Positions 8,173-18,412 of a DNA stretch of 64,000 nucleotides are shown here, piece by piece. Made by a program: the position numbers and the translations under genes. Location of the stretch: NCBI GenBank assembly GCA_018432935.1, contig JAHDSF010000012.1:85465-149464 (forward strand), given 5' to 3'. A model generated the notes under the pieces. The model saw only the letters and a list, made by a program, of their open reading frames with translations, was not told the origin of the DNA and made no database searches. The DNA is from Rhodospirillales bacterium (GTDB taxonomy: Bacteria; Pseudomonadota; Alphaproteobacteria; Rhodospirillales; Shumkoniaceae). Every line of letters starts with the position of its first letter. Position 1 is the stretch's first letter.

Positions 8173-8799
8173 CTAACGTGCGGAAGCGTTCGGGCCGCCG
8201 CGCGAGGGCGTCATCGCGTAGGCGCCGGCCAGCAGTTCGGCGACGTAGCGGCCCTGTCGCCGGGCGATGGCCCGCTCAACCTCGCTCGGGCCCTGGCGAC
8301 CCCGCACACCGACGATGGTGCCTGCCCCGTACGGCGAGCCGCCATGCACCTCGCCAAGGTCCAGCAGCTCGGGACAGTCGTAGGGCACGCCGGCGATCAC
8401 CATGCCGTAGTGCAGCAGCGTGGTGTGGATGCTGGCGATGGTGGATTCCTGCCCGCCATGCTGAGTCGAGGTGCTGACGAAGGCCCCTCCCACCTTGCCG
8501 ATCATCGCGCCGGTCTTCCACAGCCCGGTGGTGAGATCGAGGAACGCCCGCATCGAGGCCGCCATGTTGCCGAAATGGCTGGGGGTACCGATCAGAAGCG
8601 CGTCATAGAGCGCGAGCTCCTCGGGAAGCGCAATCGGGACGTCGCTGCGCTGGCGCCTCTCGCGCACCGGATCGAGGTCGGGAACACGCCGCAACACCGC
8701 CTCGACTCCGGCGACCTCCCCCGCCGCCGCAGCGATGACCCGCGCCAGCGCCTCGATGTTGCCGGCAGCCGTGTAGAAGAGCACCAGAACCCGTCGCAT
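8173..8799 (-). CDS. wrbA: NAD(P)H:quinone oxidoreductase WrbA
   Basis: A flavodoxin-fold protein of 208 residues. The family binds FMN and reduces quinones by two electrons using NAD(P)H, limiting semiquinone formation in the cytoplasm. Visible features are the phosphate-binding loop (VLVLFYTAAGNIEALA), the WrbA-specific insert region, the second FMN loop GTPSHFGNMAASMRAFLD, and the strongly conserved FVSTSTQHGGQE motif. The ATG at 8799 is chosen over an upstream in-frame start because it starts the first beta strand and follows GGAAGGACGG. It is on the same strand as yqjG, 110 bases upstream of the leader ORF. Confidence 0.93.
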   Translation of the reverse strand: MRRVLVLFYTAAGNIEALARVIAAAAGEVAGVEAVLRRVPDLDPVRERRQRSDVPIALPEELALYDALLIGTPSHFGNMAASMRAFLDLTTGLWKTGAMIGKVGGAFVSTSTQHGGQESTIASIHTTLLHYGMVIAGVPYDCPELLDLGEVHGGSPYGAGTIVGVRGRQGPSEVERAIARRQGRYVAELLAGAYAMTPSRGGPNASAR

Positions 8800-8966
8800 C
8801 CGTCCTTCCGATGTTCCGCAAGACCTCCCGGCCGCCGTCACAAGCAAAGACACCCCGCCGCCGCACCCCGGCAGGACCCTGACTTGGGCGCTGCCCGACC
8901 CTTCGCAATTCCACTACCTCGCCGGAGGTCCCCATCCGAGAGGGTAAGGAACGGCACGGCCGGGCC

Positions 8967-11006
8967 TCAGCGCCCTTCCCGCCACCATCCGGCTCCCATC
9001 ACCATCAGGATCAGGCCGCTTGCCAGCAGGCCCGGCGCGAGAGGAAGCCGCGACAGCCCGGTGACGACGTAGCGGTCGTTGCGCTTGAAGCCGATCCACC
9101 CCGGCCCCGCCACGTCGCGGTCGGCGTCGACCCGTCGCAGGCCCGGCAGGCCATCGACGATCCAGTTGATGCCGCCGCCTGCCGCCTGCACCGCGGGGGC
9201 CAGCACCTCGGGCGTCGTTCGCGGATCGGCCCATTCCTGGGGATTGGCGGGCCCTACGGCGGCGAACGCCTGGCGACGCCCGTCGCCGATGCGGTAGAGC
9301 CCGGTCTCGCCTAGAGAGAGCTCGACGCGGCCGACGCCGTTGGCTGCCGGGGTGACGGTGACCGTCTCCCGGGCGCCCGAAGGGGCTACGACCTCGACCT
9401 GGGCCGGCTGCTCCGACAGGCTGCGGCGCTCGACCGCCAGCCGACCGTTGACCACCGACGCCCGCAGCGCCTCCTCTTCCAGCTCCGGCTCCTTGAGCAG
9501 CCAGTGGACGAGCCGGCGCATGAACTCGCCGTGCGGTCCGCCGCCTTCGAGACCGCGCGACCACAGCCAGACGTGGTCGCTGGCGAGCAGGGCAACCCTG
9601 CCCTCATCGACCCGAGAGGTGATCAGCAGCGGCTGTCCGCCAACGCCCTCCATCAGTGTCTCGCCCGTGTTCCCGCGGACGTCGACCTGGCGGAACCAGC
9701 GGCCCCAGGGCGGCGGCCCCTGGCGCGGCCCGGCGATTGCCGTGGTAACCGGATGGCGGCGGCCGAGGTCGGTGACGCGGGGATAGAAGCCGGTCTCCTC
9801 GACGCCCCCGGTGGGGGCGGCCGGAATGATCTCGCCCAGTGCCGAGTTATAGAGGCTTTCGTAGCCCGCGAACTCGGGCCCCACCGCCAGCAGCAGGGCG
9901 CCGCCTTTGCGCACGTAGCGGCGCACGTTCTCGAGATAGCTGTTGGAGACGATGTCGCGCAGCTGGTAGCGGTCGAAGACGATAAGGTCGAACTCGTCGA
10001 GCTTCTCCTCGAACAGCTCCTGGACCGGGAAGAAGATCAGCGACAGCTCGTTGGTCGGCGTCGGATCCTGGCTCGCCATCGTGCGCAGGATCGTGAAATG
10101 GATGAGGTCGACCGAGGGGTCCGACTTCAGCAGGTTTCGCCACACCCGCTCGCCGCCGTGCGGCCGTCCCGAAACCAGCAGCACGCGCAGACGGTCGCGC
10201 ACCGACTGGATGTGGGCGACGACGCGGTTGTTGCGCTCGGTGATCTCGCCGGAAAGGGCGGCGACGCCGATCTCGACCACCGCCTCGCCGGGTCTCCGCA
10301 GCGGGATTTCCACCTCGTGGCGGCGGCCGACCGCGAGCCGGCGGGATTCGAGAATCTCGCCATCGAGGCGGACGGTGACTTCGGCGAACGCCTCCTGCCC
10401 GGGGCGGTCTTCGATGCGGAACGCCACCCGCGCGCTGCTGCCGGAGATCCCGTACTCGGGCGCCGCCTCCAGCACGATCCGCCGGTCCTTCTCGTCGTGC
10501 TCGCCACTCAGCAGCACGTGGACGGGGCCGCCCAGACGCGACGCCGACTCGACGTCGTGGACGCGGCCGTCGGTCAGCAGCACCACGCCGGCCAAGCGGT
10601 CTCGCGGCACGTCGGCCAAGGCCCGCTCGGCGGCGCCGACCAGCCGCGTGCCGTCGCCCTTCGGATCGGGCTCGAGGGCGGCCTCGCGCAGCTCCAGATT
10701 CGGCAGCTCACTCAGGCGCTGGCGCAGCTCCGCCGCCGCCGCCGCGGTACGCTGGCCGCGTTCGCCGATGGTCTGGCTCTCCGAACGGTCTGCCACCACC
10801 ACCGCGATGTCGGGTTTGGGAAGCCGGGTCTCGCGCACGATCATGGGCCCGGCCGCGGCGAACGCCAGCAGCAGCACGCCGAGGGCGCGCGCCAGTCCCC
10901 CGCGACCGCCATGCCAGGCGGCAAGCCCGGCCAGGGCAAGGCCGACGACGGCGAAGCCGATCAACAGCCAAAGCGGGACTTCCGGCGAGAACTGGATCGT
11001 AGTCAT
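8967..11006 (-). CDS. Membrane protein with VWA-like and GATase1-like domains
   Basis: A protein of 679 residues, last of four genes in a MoxR-type operon. It has N-terminal transmembrane helices (about 10-60), a von Willebrand A-like segment opening with VVVADRSESQTIGERG and containing LLTDGRVHD, a beta-rich region, a class I glutamine-amidotransferase-like Rossmann domain (about 300-480), and a C-terminal transmembrane helix. The amidotransferase nucleophile position reads AVGPEFAG with no Cys, so the domain is probably not a catalytic amidotransferase despite the common database name. The start is the ATG at 11006, overlapping the previous stop as ATGA. The family probably works with the MoxR ATPase in envelope complex maturation, a general inference. 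Confidence 0.85.
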   Translation of the reverse strand: MTTIQFSPEVPLWLLIGFAVVGLALAGLAAWHGGRGGLARALGVLLLAFAAAGPMIVRETRLPKPDIAVVVADRSESQTIGERGQRTAAAAAELRQRLSELPNLELREAALEPDPKGDGTRLVGAAERALADVPRDRLAGVVLLTDGRVHDVESASRLGGPVHVLLSGEHDEKDRRIVLEAAPEYGISGSSARVAFRIEDRPGQEAFAEVTVRLDGEILESRRLAVGRRHEVEIPLRRPGEAVVEIGVAALSGEITERNNRVVAHIQSVRDRLRVLLVSGRPHGGERVWRNLLKSDPSVDLIHFTILRTMASQDPTPTNELSLIFFPVQELFEEKLDEFDLIVFDRYQLRDIVSNSYLENVRRYVRKGGALLLAVGPEFAGYESLYNSALGEIIPAAPTGGVEETGFYPRVTDLGRRHPVTTAIAGPRQGPPPWGRWFRQVDVRGNTGETLMEGVGGQPLLITSRVDEGRVALLASDHVWLWSRGLEGGGPHGEFMRRLVHWLLKEPELEEEALRASVVNGRLAVERRSLSEQPAQVEVVAPSGARETVTVTPAANGVGRVELSLGETGLYRIGDGRRQAFAAVGPANPQEWADPRTTPEVLAPAVQAAGGGINWIVDGLPGLRRVDADRDVAGPGWIGFKRNDRYVVTGLSRLPLAPGLLASGLILMVMGAGWWREGR

Positions 11007-13690
11007 CGCGACAGCCTCTGCATGATCGCCGGGGCGTGGACCTGGTCGGCCTTGTAGTTGCCTGTCAGCACGTACATCACGAGGTTGACGCCGAACCTGA
11101 GCGCCCGCTCGCGTTGTCGCTCGCCGTCTGGCACGACCGCGAACATCGGCATGTGCGCCGGGTTGAGCGCCCACGCCGCCGCCCAGTCGTGGCTGCCGAC
11201 GATGACCGGGGAGACGCCGTCGTTATCGGCCTCGGGGTTGGCCTGCACCCACACGGTGCCGCCCGCCCAACGGCCGGGGAACCGCTCCTGGTCCTGCTCC
11301 AGCAGGTAGAAGGTGCGGCTCAGCACATGTCCTTGCGGCACCGGGCGCAGAACAGGAAGCTGGAGCGAGCCGCCGAGGCCCGCCAGAGCCGCCGACGCCT
11401 CGCCGCCGCCGCCGTCACGGGTGTCGAACAGCACGGTGCCGCCATTGCGCATGAAGGCGTTGACGTGCTCCGCCGCCAGCTCGTCCGGCTGGGTGTCGGC
11501 CGTCACCGGCCAGTACAGCAGCGGATAAAGGGCCAGATCGTCGCGCGCCGGATCGACCCCCACGGGGTCGCCGAGCTCGACCGCGGTGCGGCGGTTGACC
11601 ACCACGCTCAACCCCCACAGCCCGGCGCGGCTGATCTCGTCGACCTCGGAGTCGCCGCTGAGGACGTAGGCGAGCCGCGTCGAGTTGGCAGCCTCGAGCG
11701 CCGCCACCTCGTCGGCGGCGTGGCCGTCGGCAGCTCCGAGCAGCGCCAGCGCGGCGAGCGCCGCTGCGGCCGGCCGCGCGAACCGCGGCAGCAGCCCCCG
11801 CAACAGCAGGGCGATGATCATGTCGCAGAGAAAAAGCAGCAGGGCCATTGTCCACAGATAGGGCGCCAGATGGTGCTCGCGCTGGGCGCCGAAGGCCCGC
11901 GCTTCCGCCTCGGCGGTCTGGAACGGCGCCATGGTGGCGACGAACGGCGACAGATTGAGCGCCCGGCGCACGTCACCCTGACCGTAGAGACCGGGAGGGT
12001 GCTGAGGCCCCGGCCGCACGTCCGCCGCATCGGGCGGCAGCGCCCGTGCCTCGGCATGCTCGGCACCACCCCGACCGAAGCCGTCGAGCAGGTCGAGCGG
12101 GGGCATCGGCACGCCGCCGCTGGCCGAGGTCACGCCCTTGCTGATGCCGACGAAGCGACGCAGCATGTCCACGAACAGGCTGGAGACCGTCAGGTTGGAC
12201 CAGCCCGGCACGGTCGCCGTATGGACCAGCACCAGCCAGCCCTCGCCCCGGCGCTCCCCGGTCACGACCGGGGTGCCGTCGGCGAGCCTCGCCCAGGTCT
12301 TGGTGGAAAGGTCGATGGCCGGCTCGGCGAGCACCTGGGTGGCGATCGTCACGTCCCTGGGCACGTCGAGGCCGCCGAGCGGGGAGTCGGGCGGGAACGG
12401 CGCCAGCGGCTCGGGCCGCGCCCATGACAGCGCCCCGCCCAGGTTTCGGGTGCCCGGCCGCAACCGCACCGGCAGCAGCGGCGGCTCGCTGTTTTCGGAC
12501 GCCATGCGGGCGAGATTGGGACCGGCGAACCGCACCAGCACCCCGCCCTGCTCGATCCACGCGGTCAGCCGCTGCACGGAGTCGGCATCGAATCCCGGCG
12601 GATCGGCCAGGATCATCAGCGAAAGCGGCTGCTCCAGCAGCTCGCGGACGCCACCGGTCCGCACATCGGCGAAGGGGGAGATCGCACGCCGCGCATAATG
12701 GCGGGGATCGAGCAGCGGCTGCTGCACGGTGGAGCCGCCGGAATCGGCGATCCCCACCGGCCGACGGCGCCAGCGCTCATCAAGCAGGGCTACCGACGCC
12801 GCGGTTTCGCCACCCTCGATCTCGATGCGGGCGACCCGCTCCAGCAGCTCGGGCGGCAATGCCAGGCGCGCATTGGCTTCGCGCGCATCGGCGGCGAACG
12901 TGGCCTGGCCGCGCGCCAGCGGGCGCCCCTGCTCGTCCCGCGCCAGCAGGCCCACCTGCTGCGTTCCCGCGGCAACCGGACGGGAGACCCGGACAGCCAT
13001 GGCGTCGGCCATGCGCTCGGGCTGTTGCAGGACCAGGGGCAGGTTCTCCGGCGTCGGCGTCAGCACGGTCAGCGGTCCGGCCTCGCGCAGGGCCGCCATG
13101 GTCGGCTGGACCTCGGGCTTATCGAGGCCGTCGGTGAGCCAGAAAACAGTGGCACCCTGAAGCGATCGCCCCAGCGTCACCGCCGCCTGCGTGGCATCCG
13201 CCGGCCACGGCCTGGGCCGCAGCACTCCCAGCCGCTCGCGCGCCTCGCGCGGCGCCAGCAGTTCGGGCTCCGTCAGAGGATCGGCCGTGGTCATGACCGC
13301 GACGGCGCGGTCCGCCCGCTCGGCGGCCTCCACCAGCGCCGCCGCCTCCTGGGTCGAGGCGGTCCAGTTGCGCCCCGCGGCCCAGCCGTTGTCGAGCAGG
13401 AGTGCGACCGGCCCGCCGCCCGGAGCCAGCGCGATTGCGTTCCACACCGGCCGGGCCAGCGCCAAGATCACCAGCGTGCAGATCAGAAGCCGGAGGGCGA
13501 CCAGCCACCACGGCGTCCGCGACGGCGTCTCCTGGCGCGAGGTCAAGCCCAGCAGGAGCCGCAGCGGGGGGAACCAGATCCGCTTCGGCGCGGGCGGCGT
13601 CGCCCGCAGCAGCCACCATAACGCGGGCAGGGCCGCCAAGGCGGCCAGCGCCCACGGAGACAGGAACACGAGCGGGCCTAGCAGCGACAT
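11003..13690 (-). CDS. BatA-type N-terminus plus DUF4159 membrane protein
   Basis: A protein of 895 residues. The N-terminus has the BatA/aerotolerance-regulator hydrophobic pair (FLSPWALAALAALPALWWLL and a second helix LRLLICTLVILALARPVW). A VWA-like domain follows (LLLDNGWAAGRNW), then a long central region, another transmembrane helix near residue 620-650, and a C-terminal DUF4159 domain (from about residue 685) with GGTVLFDTRDGG. Such proteins are encoded beside MoxR and DUF58 in alphaproteobacteria; none has a firm biochemical role. The ATG at 13690 lies 4 bases after the DUF58 stop and follows GGAGGG, and is preferred over an upstream TTG. Confidence 0.87.
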   Translation of the reverse strand: MSLLGPLVFLSPWALAALAALPALWWLLRATPPAPKRIWFPPLRLLLGLTSRQETPSRTPWWLVALRLLICTLVILALARPVWNAIALAPGGGPVALLLDNGWAAGRNWTASTQEAAALVEAAERADRAVAVMTTADPLTEPELLAPREARERLGVLRPRPWPADATQAAVTLGRSLQGATVFWLTDGLDKPEVQPTMAALREAGPLTVLTPTPENLPLVLQQPERMADAMAVRVSRPVAAGTQQVGLLARDEQGRPLARGQATFAADAREANARLALPPELLERVARIEIEGGETAASVALLDERWRRRPVGIADSGGSTVQQPLLDPRHYARRAISPFADVRTGGVRELLEQPLSLMILADPPGFDADSVQRLTAWIEQGGVLVRFAGPNLARMASENSEPPLLPVRLRPGTRNLGGALSWARPEPLAPFPPDSPLGGLDVPRDVTIATQVLAEPAIDLSTKTWARLADGTPVVTGERRGEGWLVLVHTATVPGWSNLTVSSLFVDMLRRFVGISKGVTSASGGVPMPPLDLLDGFGRGGAEHAEARALPPDAADVRPGPQHPPGLYGQGDVRRALNLSPFVATMAPFQTAEAEARAFGAQREHHLAPYLWTMALLLFLCDMIIALLLRGLLPRFARPAAAALAALALLGAADGHAADEVAALEAANSTRLAYVLSGDSEVDEISRAGLWGLSVVVNRRTAVELGDPVGVDPARDDLALYPLLYWPVTADTQPDELAAEHVNAFMRNGGTVLFDTRDGGGGEASAALAGLGGSLQLPVLRPVPQGHVLSRTFYLLEQDQERFPGRWAGGTVWVQANPEADNDGVSPVIVGSHDWAAAWALNPAHMPMFAVVPDGERQRERALRFGVNLVMYVLTGNYKADQVHAPAIMQRLSR

Positions 13691-13694
13691 CGAC

Positions 13695-14567
13695 TCAACG
13701 CCCTCCAAGAGCCTGGTGCAGGGCCAGCAGCGCCATCTGCGGCGGACGGTCGGTACGGTGCACCAGGTAGTTCCAACCCCAGGCCCGGGCCGCCGCGGCC
13801 AGGGCCCGATCGTGGGATTCCGCGCGGGTCAGGTATTCCTCCCGCACCGTCTCAGCGCGGCCGATCAGGGTCTGCGCCCGGGCATCGGCATCCTGGAAGC
13901 GAACCCGTCCCGCGAACGGAAACTCGGCCTCGGCTGGATCGATGATCCGCACGACCTGCCCCTTCACACCCTGTCCGGCGTAATGAGCGAACAGGCTCGC
14001 CGCCTCTTCCGGCGGCGCCAGGAAATCGCCAAACAGCACGGCCCGGGCGTGACGCGGCAGCCGCGTCCGCACCGGCAGCTCGCCGGCCGCCGCCTCGCCG
14101 CTGCCGACCAGGGCGGCGAGCCGGGCCGGCATCGCCCGGCCCCCCATCGGCGCCCGCGAAACCCCCAGCAGGGCCGCCCTTTCTCCGGCCCGCGACAACA
14201 GGAAGGCGAGCGCGAGCAGGAGCAGGTCGGCCCGCGACCGCTTGCTGTCGAGGACCTGGTCCGAGCGGTAGTCCATCGAAGGCGAGCCGGCGCGCCACAG
14301 CCACACGGTCTGCGCCGCCTCCCATTCGGTCTCCCGCACGAACACGGCGTCGCCCTTCGCGGTCTGCCGCCAGTCGACCTGGGTGACGGCGTCGCCGGGC
14401 TGATAGCGCCGGAACTGCCAGAAGGTCTCGCCGATGCCGACGCGACGCCGGCCGTGCACCCCTTGCGAGACCGACATCGCTACGCGCTCTGCCGCAACCA
14501 GCAGCGGCGGGAAGCGGGCCGCCAGCTCTTCCGCGCGGTGACGGACGGAGGTCGCCGGTGTCGCCAT
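13695..14567 (-). CDS. DUF58 domain protein
   Basis: A protein of 290 residues with the DUF58 signature: GIGETFWQFRRYQPGD followed by VDWRQTAKGD, and the downstream VWA-like fold (LLLLALAFLLSRAGER). DUF58 proteins are almost always encoded next to MoxR ATPases and are thought to act with them as VWA-type partners. No transmembrane helix is seen, unlike some longer homologues. The ATG at 14567 follows GAGGGGGCG and lies 7 bases after the moxR stop, so translational coupling in the operon is likely. Confidence 0.92.
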   Translation of the reverse strand: MATPATSVRHRAEELAARFPPLLVAAERVAMSVSQGVHGRRRVGIGETFWQFRRYQPGDAVTQVDWRQTAKGDAVFVRETEWEAAQTVWLWRAGSPSMDYRSDQVLDSKRSRADLLLLALAFLLSRAGERAALLGVSRAPMGGRAMPARLAALVGSGEAAAGELPVRTRLPRHARAVLFGDFLAPPEEAASLFAHYAGQGVKGQVVRIIDPAEAEFPFAGRVRFQDADARAQTLIGRAETVREEYLTRAESHDRALAAAARAWGWNYLVHRTDRPPQMALLALHQALGGR

Positions 14568-14574
14568 CGCCCCC

Positions 14575-15588
<1,014 letters not shown>

Positions 15589-15625
15589 TGCGGCATCTCC
15601 ACGTCAGGGCGGGGTTTCGGTAAAG

Positions 15626-16195
15626 ATGGATCGGGCACTGCACAATTCCAACGACTCGAGGTCCGGACCTCCCGGGCTCGTGACCTTGGTCGTCGACGAA
15701 CCCTGTCCCGATCTCGGGATCAGGATCGATAGCCAAGGCGTATGGCTGCACGAGGGAATGCCGATCCGGCGCGAAAGCCTGTTGCATCTGCTTGCCTCCG
15801 CCCTCCGCCGCGAGCCCGATGGCAGCTACATCATCGACCTGCCGACCGAACGCGGCCGGATCGAGGTCGATGACGCCCCATTCCTGGGGGTCGAGCTGTA
15901 TACCTCGCACGGCGGCGCGGGTCGGACGGTCAGCCTGCGCACCAATATGGACGAAATCGTGGCGATCGACGATGATCATCCATTGCGCGTGGTCACCGAT
16001 CCCGTGACTGGAGAACCGGCACCGTACGTTACGGTTCGCACCGGGCTGGAAGCCAAGCTTACGCGATCGACCTTTTACGACCTCGTCGGACTGGGACAGG
16101 AAGAAGAGACTGAATGCGGCAGAATCTACGGACTCTGGAGCAGCGGCCGGTTCTTCCCGATCGGCAAAATGGAGGACGGGGAAGCGTCGCGCTGA
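15626..16195 (+). CDS. DUF1285 domain protein
   Basis: A protein of 189 residues matching DUF1285, a soluble two-domain family of unknown function found mainly in proteobacteria. Characteristic segments are the early DLGIRIDSQGVWLHEG, a middle region around DDAPFLGVELY, and the C-terminal ARSTFYDLVGLG-like stretch ending in LWSSGRFFPIG. No active-site motif is apparent. The frame is open upstream, but the ATG at 15626 gives the family-like length. Its ribosome-binding site is weak. The next gene (Nudix) overlaps its 3' end, suggesting a cotranscribed pair. Confidence 0.85.
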   Translation: MDRALHNSNDSRSGPPGLVTLVVDEPCPDLGIRIDSQGVWLHEGMPIRRESLLHLLASALRREPDGSYIIDLPTERGRIEVDDAPFLGVELYTSHGGAGRTVSLRTNMDEIVAIDDDHPLRVVTDPVTGEPAPYVTVRTGLEAKLTRSTFYDLVGLGQEEETECGRIYGLWSSGRFFPIGKMEDGEASR

Positions 16196-16809
16196 ACGTC
16201 GACCGCCTCGTCCGCGCCTTCGCCGTCCCGGCGGCCGCCGCGCTTTCAGCCGGCAATCTGCCGTTGCGGGGCGATCACACACTAAACCCCGACCTGTTCC
16301 CCGATGCACCTCTGGTTCCCGCCGCGGTGCTGGTGCCGATCGTGGAACGGGAGGCCGGGTTGACGGTGCTGTTCACTCTGCGGGCGCCGCACCTCCTCAA
16401 CCATGCCGGCCAGATCAGCTTTCCCGGCGGCCGCATGGAGCCGGGGGACGGCACCCCGCGCGAGACCGCCCTGCGCGAGACCGAAGAGGAGATCGGGCTG
16501 ACCCGCGACAGAATCGAGATCATCGGCCAGCTCGAGGACTACGTCACCCGGACCGGATTCCGCATCACGCCGATCGTGGCCGTGGTCAAGCCGCCGTTCG
16601 CCCTCCGGCCCGATCCGGTGGAAGTGGCGGAGGTGTTCGAGGTGCCGCTCGATTTCCTGCTCGATTCTGCCAACCACCAGCGGCACACCCGGCTGATCGG
16701 CGGCCGCGAGCGGGCGTACTACGCGATGCCGTACGGCGAGCACTACATCTGGGGTGCCACGGCCGGCATGCTGAAATGCCTGTATGAACTGGTCCGCGGT
16801 GACCCATGA
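16114..16809 (+). CDS. Nudix hydrolase, CoA pyrophosphatase-like
   Basis: A hydrolase of up to 231 residues. It has a complete Nudix box: GGRMEPGDG, then the REUxEExGU part RETEEEIGL. It also has the preceding CoA-type signature LLNHAGQISFPGG. Members split CoA and its derivatives to phosphopantetheine and 3',5'-ADP, with divalent metals bound by the box glutamates. The start is uncertain. The only upstream ATG (16114) overlaps the DUF1285 gene by 82 bases. Homologues usually begin near the sequence LNVDRLVRAF, where a CTG at 16192 overlaps the DUF1285 stop as CTGA behind GGACGGGGAAG. The gene overlaps the following DUF6111-like gene by 4 bases. Confidence 0.9.
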   Translation: MRQNLRTLEQRPVLPDRQNGGRGSVALNVDRLVRAFAVPAAAALSAGNLPLRGDHTLNPDLFPDAPLVPAAVLVPIVEREAGLTVLFTLRAPHLLNHAGQISFPGGRMEPGDGTPRETALRETEEEIGLTRDRIEIIGQLEDYVTRTGFRITPIVAVVKPPFALRPDPVEVAEVFEVPLDFLLDSANHQRHTRLIGGRERAYYAMPYGEHYIWGATAGMLKCLYELVRGDP

Positions 16810-17084
16810 GCAGGGTTCTCCTCAGCTACGTCCTGCCGCTCCTGCTGCCCACCGCGATCTACTTCGCCTGGGCCTGGTTCGCCAACTCGCGGGCCGACAA
16901 GTCGAGCGGAACGGCTGCGGCGGCGCGGCGCACCTACCCCTGGTTCTGGCTTGCCGTCTCGGGTTTTGTCCTGATGGTGACGGTGATGGCGGTGACGACC
17001 TTCATCGAAGGCAGCGCCCCGGGATCGACATACCACCCGCCCCAGTACCGGGACGGCGTCATCATCCCCGGGTATTTCGAGTAG
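16806..17084 (+). CDS. DUF6111-like small membrane protein
   Basis: A protein of 92 residues with two transmembrane helices, LLSYVLPLLLPTAIYFAWAW near the start and WFWLAVSGFVLMVTVMAVTT in the middle, then a short hydrophilic tail with YHPPQYRDG. The pattern LPLLLPTxxYF near the N-terminus and the tail match the DUF6111 family of alphaproteobacteria; its role is unknown. The ATG overlaps the Nudix stop by 4 bases and the next gene (cca) starts 3 bases after its stop, so the three are translationally linked. This Nudix - DUF6111 - cca order recurs in the group as far as I recall. Confidence 0.8.
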   Translation: MSRVLLSYVLPLLLPTAIYFAWAWFANSRADKSSGTAAAARRTYPWFWLAVSGFVLMVTVMAVTTFIEGSAPGSTYHPPQYRDGVIIPGYFE

Positions 17085-17086
17085 CG

Positions 17087-18412
17087 ATGAGCCCGCTTCG
17101 CCTGGAGCCGCGCCCCGAACCGACGGGGAAGATCGCGCCACAGCCCTGGATGGCCGCACCGGCGACCGTCGCCGTGATGACGGCCCTGGCCGCCGGCGGC
17201 AAGCCTGCCCGATTCGTCGGCGGCTGTGTCCGCGATGCCCTGGCGCGGCAACCAGTCGGGGACGTCGACATCGCAACGCCGGAGCCGCCCGAGCGGGTCA
17301 TGGAGCTGCTGGCGGAGGCCGGCATCAAGACGGTGCCGACCGGCCTCAAGCACGGCACTGTGACGGCGGTGGTGCAGCGGCGCCCGTTCGAGATCACCAC
17401 CCTGCGGGTCGACGTCGAGACCGACGGCCGCCACGCCAAGGTGGCCTTCACCGACGACTGGACGGCCGATGCGGCGAGACGCGACTTCACCATCAACGCA
17501 ATGTCGTGCTCGGCCGACGGCGACGTTTTCGACCCGTTCGGCGGCATCGCCGATCTGGCCGAAGGACGGGTGCGCTTCGTCGGCGAGCCGCGCCGCCGCA
17601 TCGAAGAGGATGTGCTGCGGATCCTGCGCTTCTTCCGGTTCCAGGCACGTTACGGACAACCGCCCGCCGACGTCGATGCGCTGGAGGCCTGTCGCACCTT
17701 GGCCCACCTGCTGCCGACCCTGTCGGGCGAGCGGGTGCGGGCCGAGCTGTTCAAGATCCTGCTTGCGCCCGGTCCTGCCGATTCGGTGCAGCTGATGATC
17801 GGCACCGGCATCTTCCGCCACCTGTTGCCCGAGGTCGCCGATGTCGGGCGGCTGCGGGTCGCCGCCTGGCTCGAATCCGACGCGATGCGGATCGCCGGTA
17901 TCGCTCCCGATGCGTTGCGGCGTTTCGCCGCCGCGCTGCGCGGCGACGGCCTCGATGCCAAGGCCCTGGCCGACCGTCTGCGCCTGTCGAACCACGAGCG
18001 CGAGCGGCTGGCAGTGATGGCGGCGCCCCCCTTCACGGTCGCCCCCGAGATGAGCCGGCACGAGGTATCGGTGCTGCTGCACTGCCATGGGCCGCAGGCG
18101 GTGCGCGACGTGGCGCTGCTCGCCTGGGCGGGCGAGCGGGCGACCGGACCCCGGGCGCCGCACGCGCGCTCCGAGGCATGGATGGAGATCCTCGCCGCCG
18201 CCGACGGGTGGAGCCCCAAGCGGCTTCCCGTCAAGGGCGACGACATTCGCGGCCTGGGCGTGCCTCCGGGGCCGCAAGTGGGAAAGCTGTTGCGGGAAAC
18301 CGAGCAATGGTGGATAGCGGGGGACTTCGAGGCGTCGCGCGAGGCCTGCCTGGCCTTCATGCGCAACCGCCTCGAGTTCGGCGGCCAGGGCGACGGAGGT
18401 CGAGGTGCGTAA
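17087..18412 (+). CDS. cca: CCA tRNA nucleotidyltransferase
   Basis: A class II CCA-adding enzyme of 441 residues that builds or repairs the 3' CCA end of tRNAs from CTP and ATP without a template. Motif A is FVGGCVRDALARQPVGDVD, holding the GGxVRD loop and the metal-binding DxD. Motif C/D contains RRDFTINAMS, the RNA-binding motif is EEDVLRILRFFRFQARYG. A longer helical C-terminal part follows. Length is usual for alphaproteobacterial Cca. The start is the ATG at 17087 just after the DUF6111 stop. The 3' end overlaps the HpcH/HpaI aldolase start by 8 bases. Confidence 0.95.
   Translation: MSPLRLEPRPEPTGKIAPQPWMAAPATVAVMTALAAGGKPARFVGGCVRDALARQPVGDVDIATPEPPERVMELLAEAGIKTVPTGLKHGTVTAVVQRRPFEITTLRVDVETDGRHAKVAFTDDWTADAARRDFTINAMSCSADGDVFDPFGGIADLAEGRVRFVGEPRRRIEEDVLRILRFFRFQARYGQPPADVDALEACRTLAHLLPTLSGERVRAELFKILLAPGPADSVQLMIGTGIFRHLLPEVADVGRLRVAAWLESDAMRIAGIAPDALRRFAAALRGDGLDAKALADRLRLSNHERERLAVMAAPPFTVAPEMSRHEVSVLLHCHGPQAVRDVALLAWAGERATGPRAPHARSEAWMEILAAADGWSPKRLPVKGDDIRGLGVPPGPQVGKLLRETEQWWIAGDFEASREACLAFMRNRLEFGGQGDGGRGA

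Noticed and set aside
9504..12427. Plus-strand long frames opposite the MoxR-operon membrane proteins
   Set aside because: Complement of genuine genes with operon-type overlaps; composition is that of a GC-rich shadow frame.
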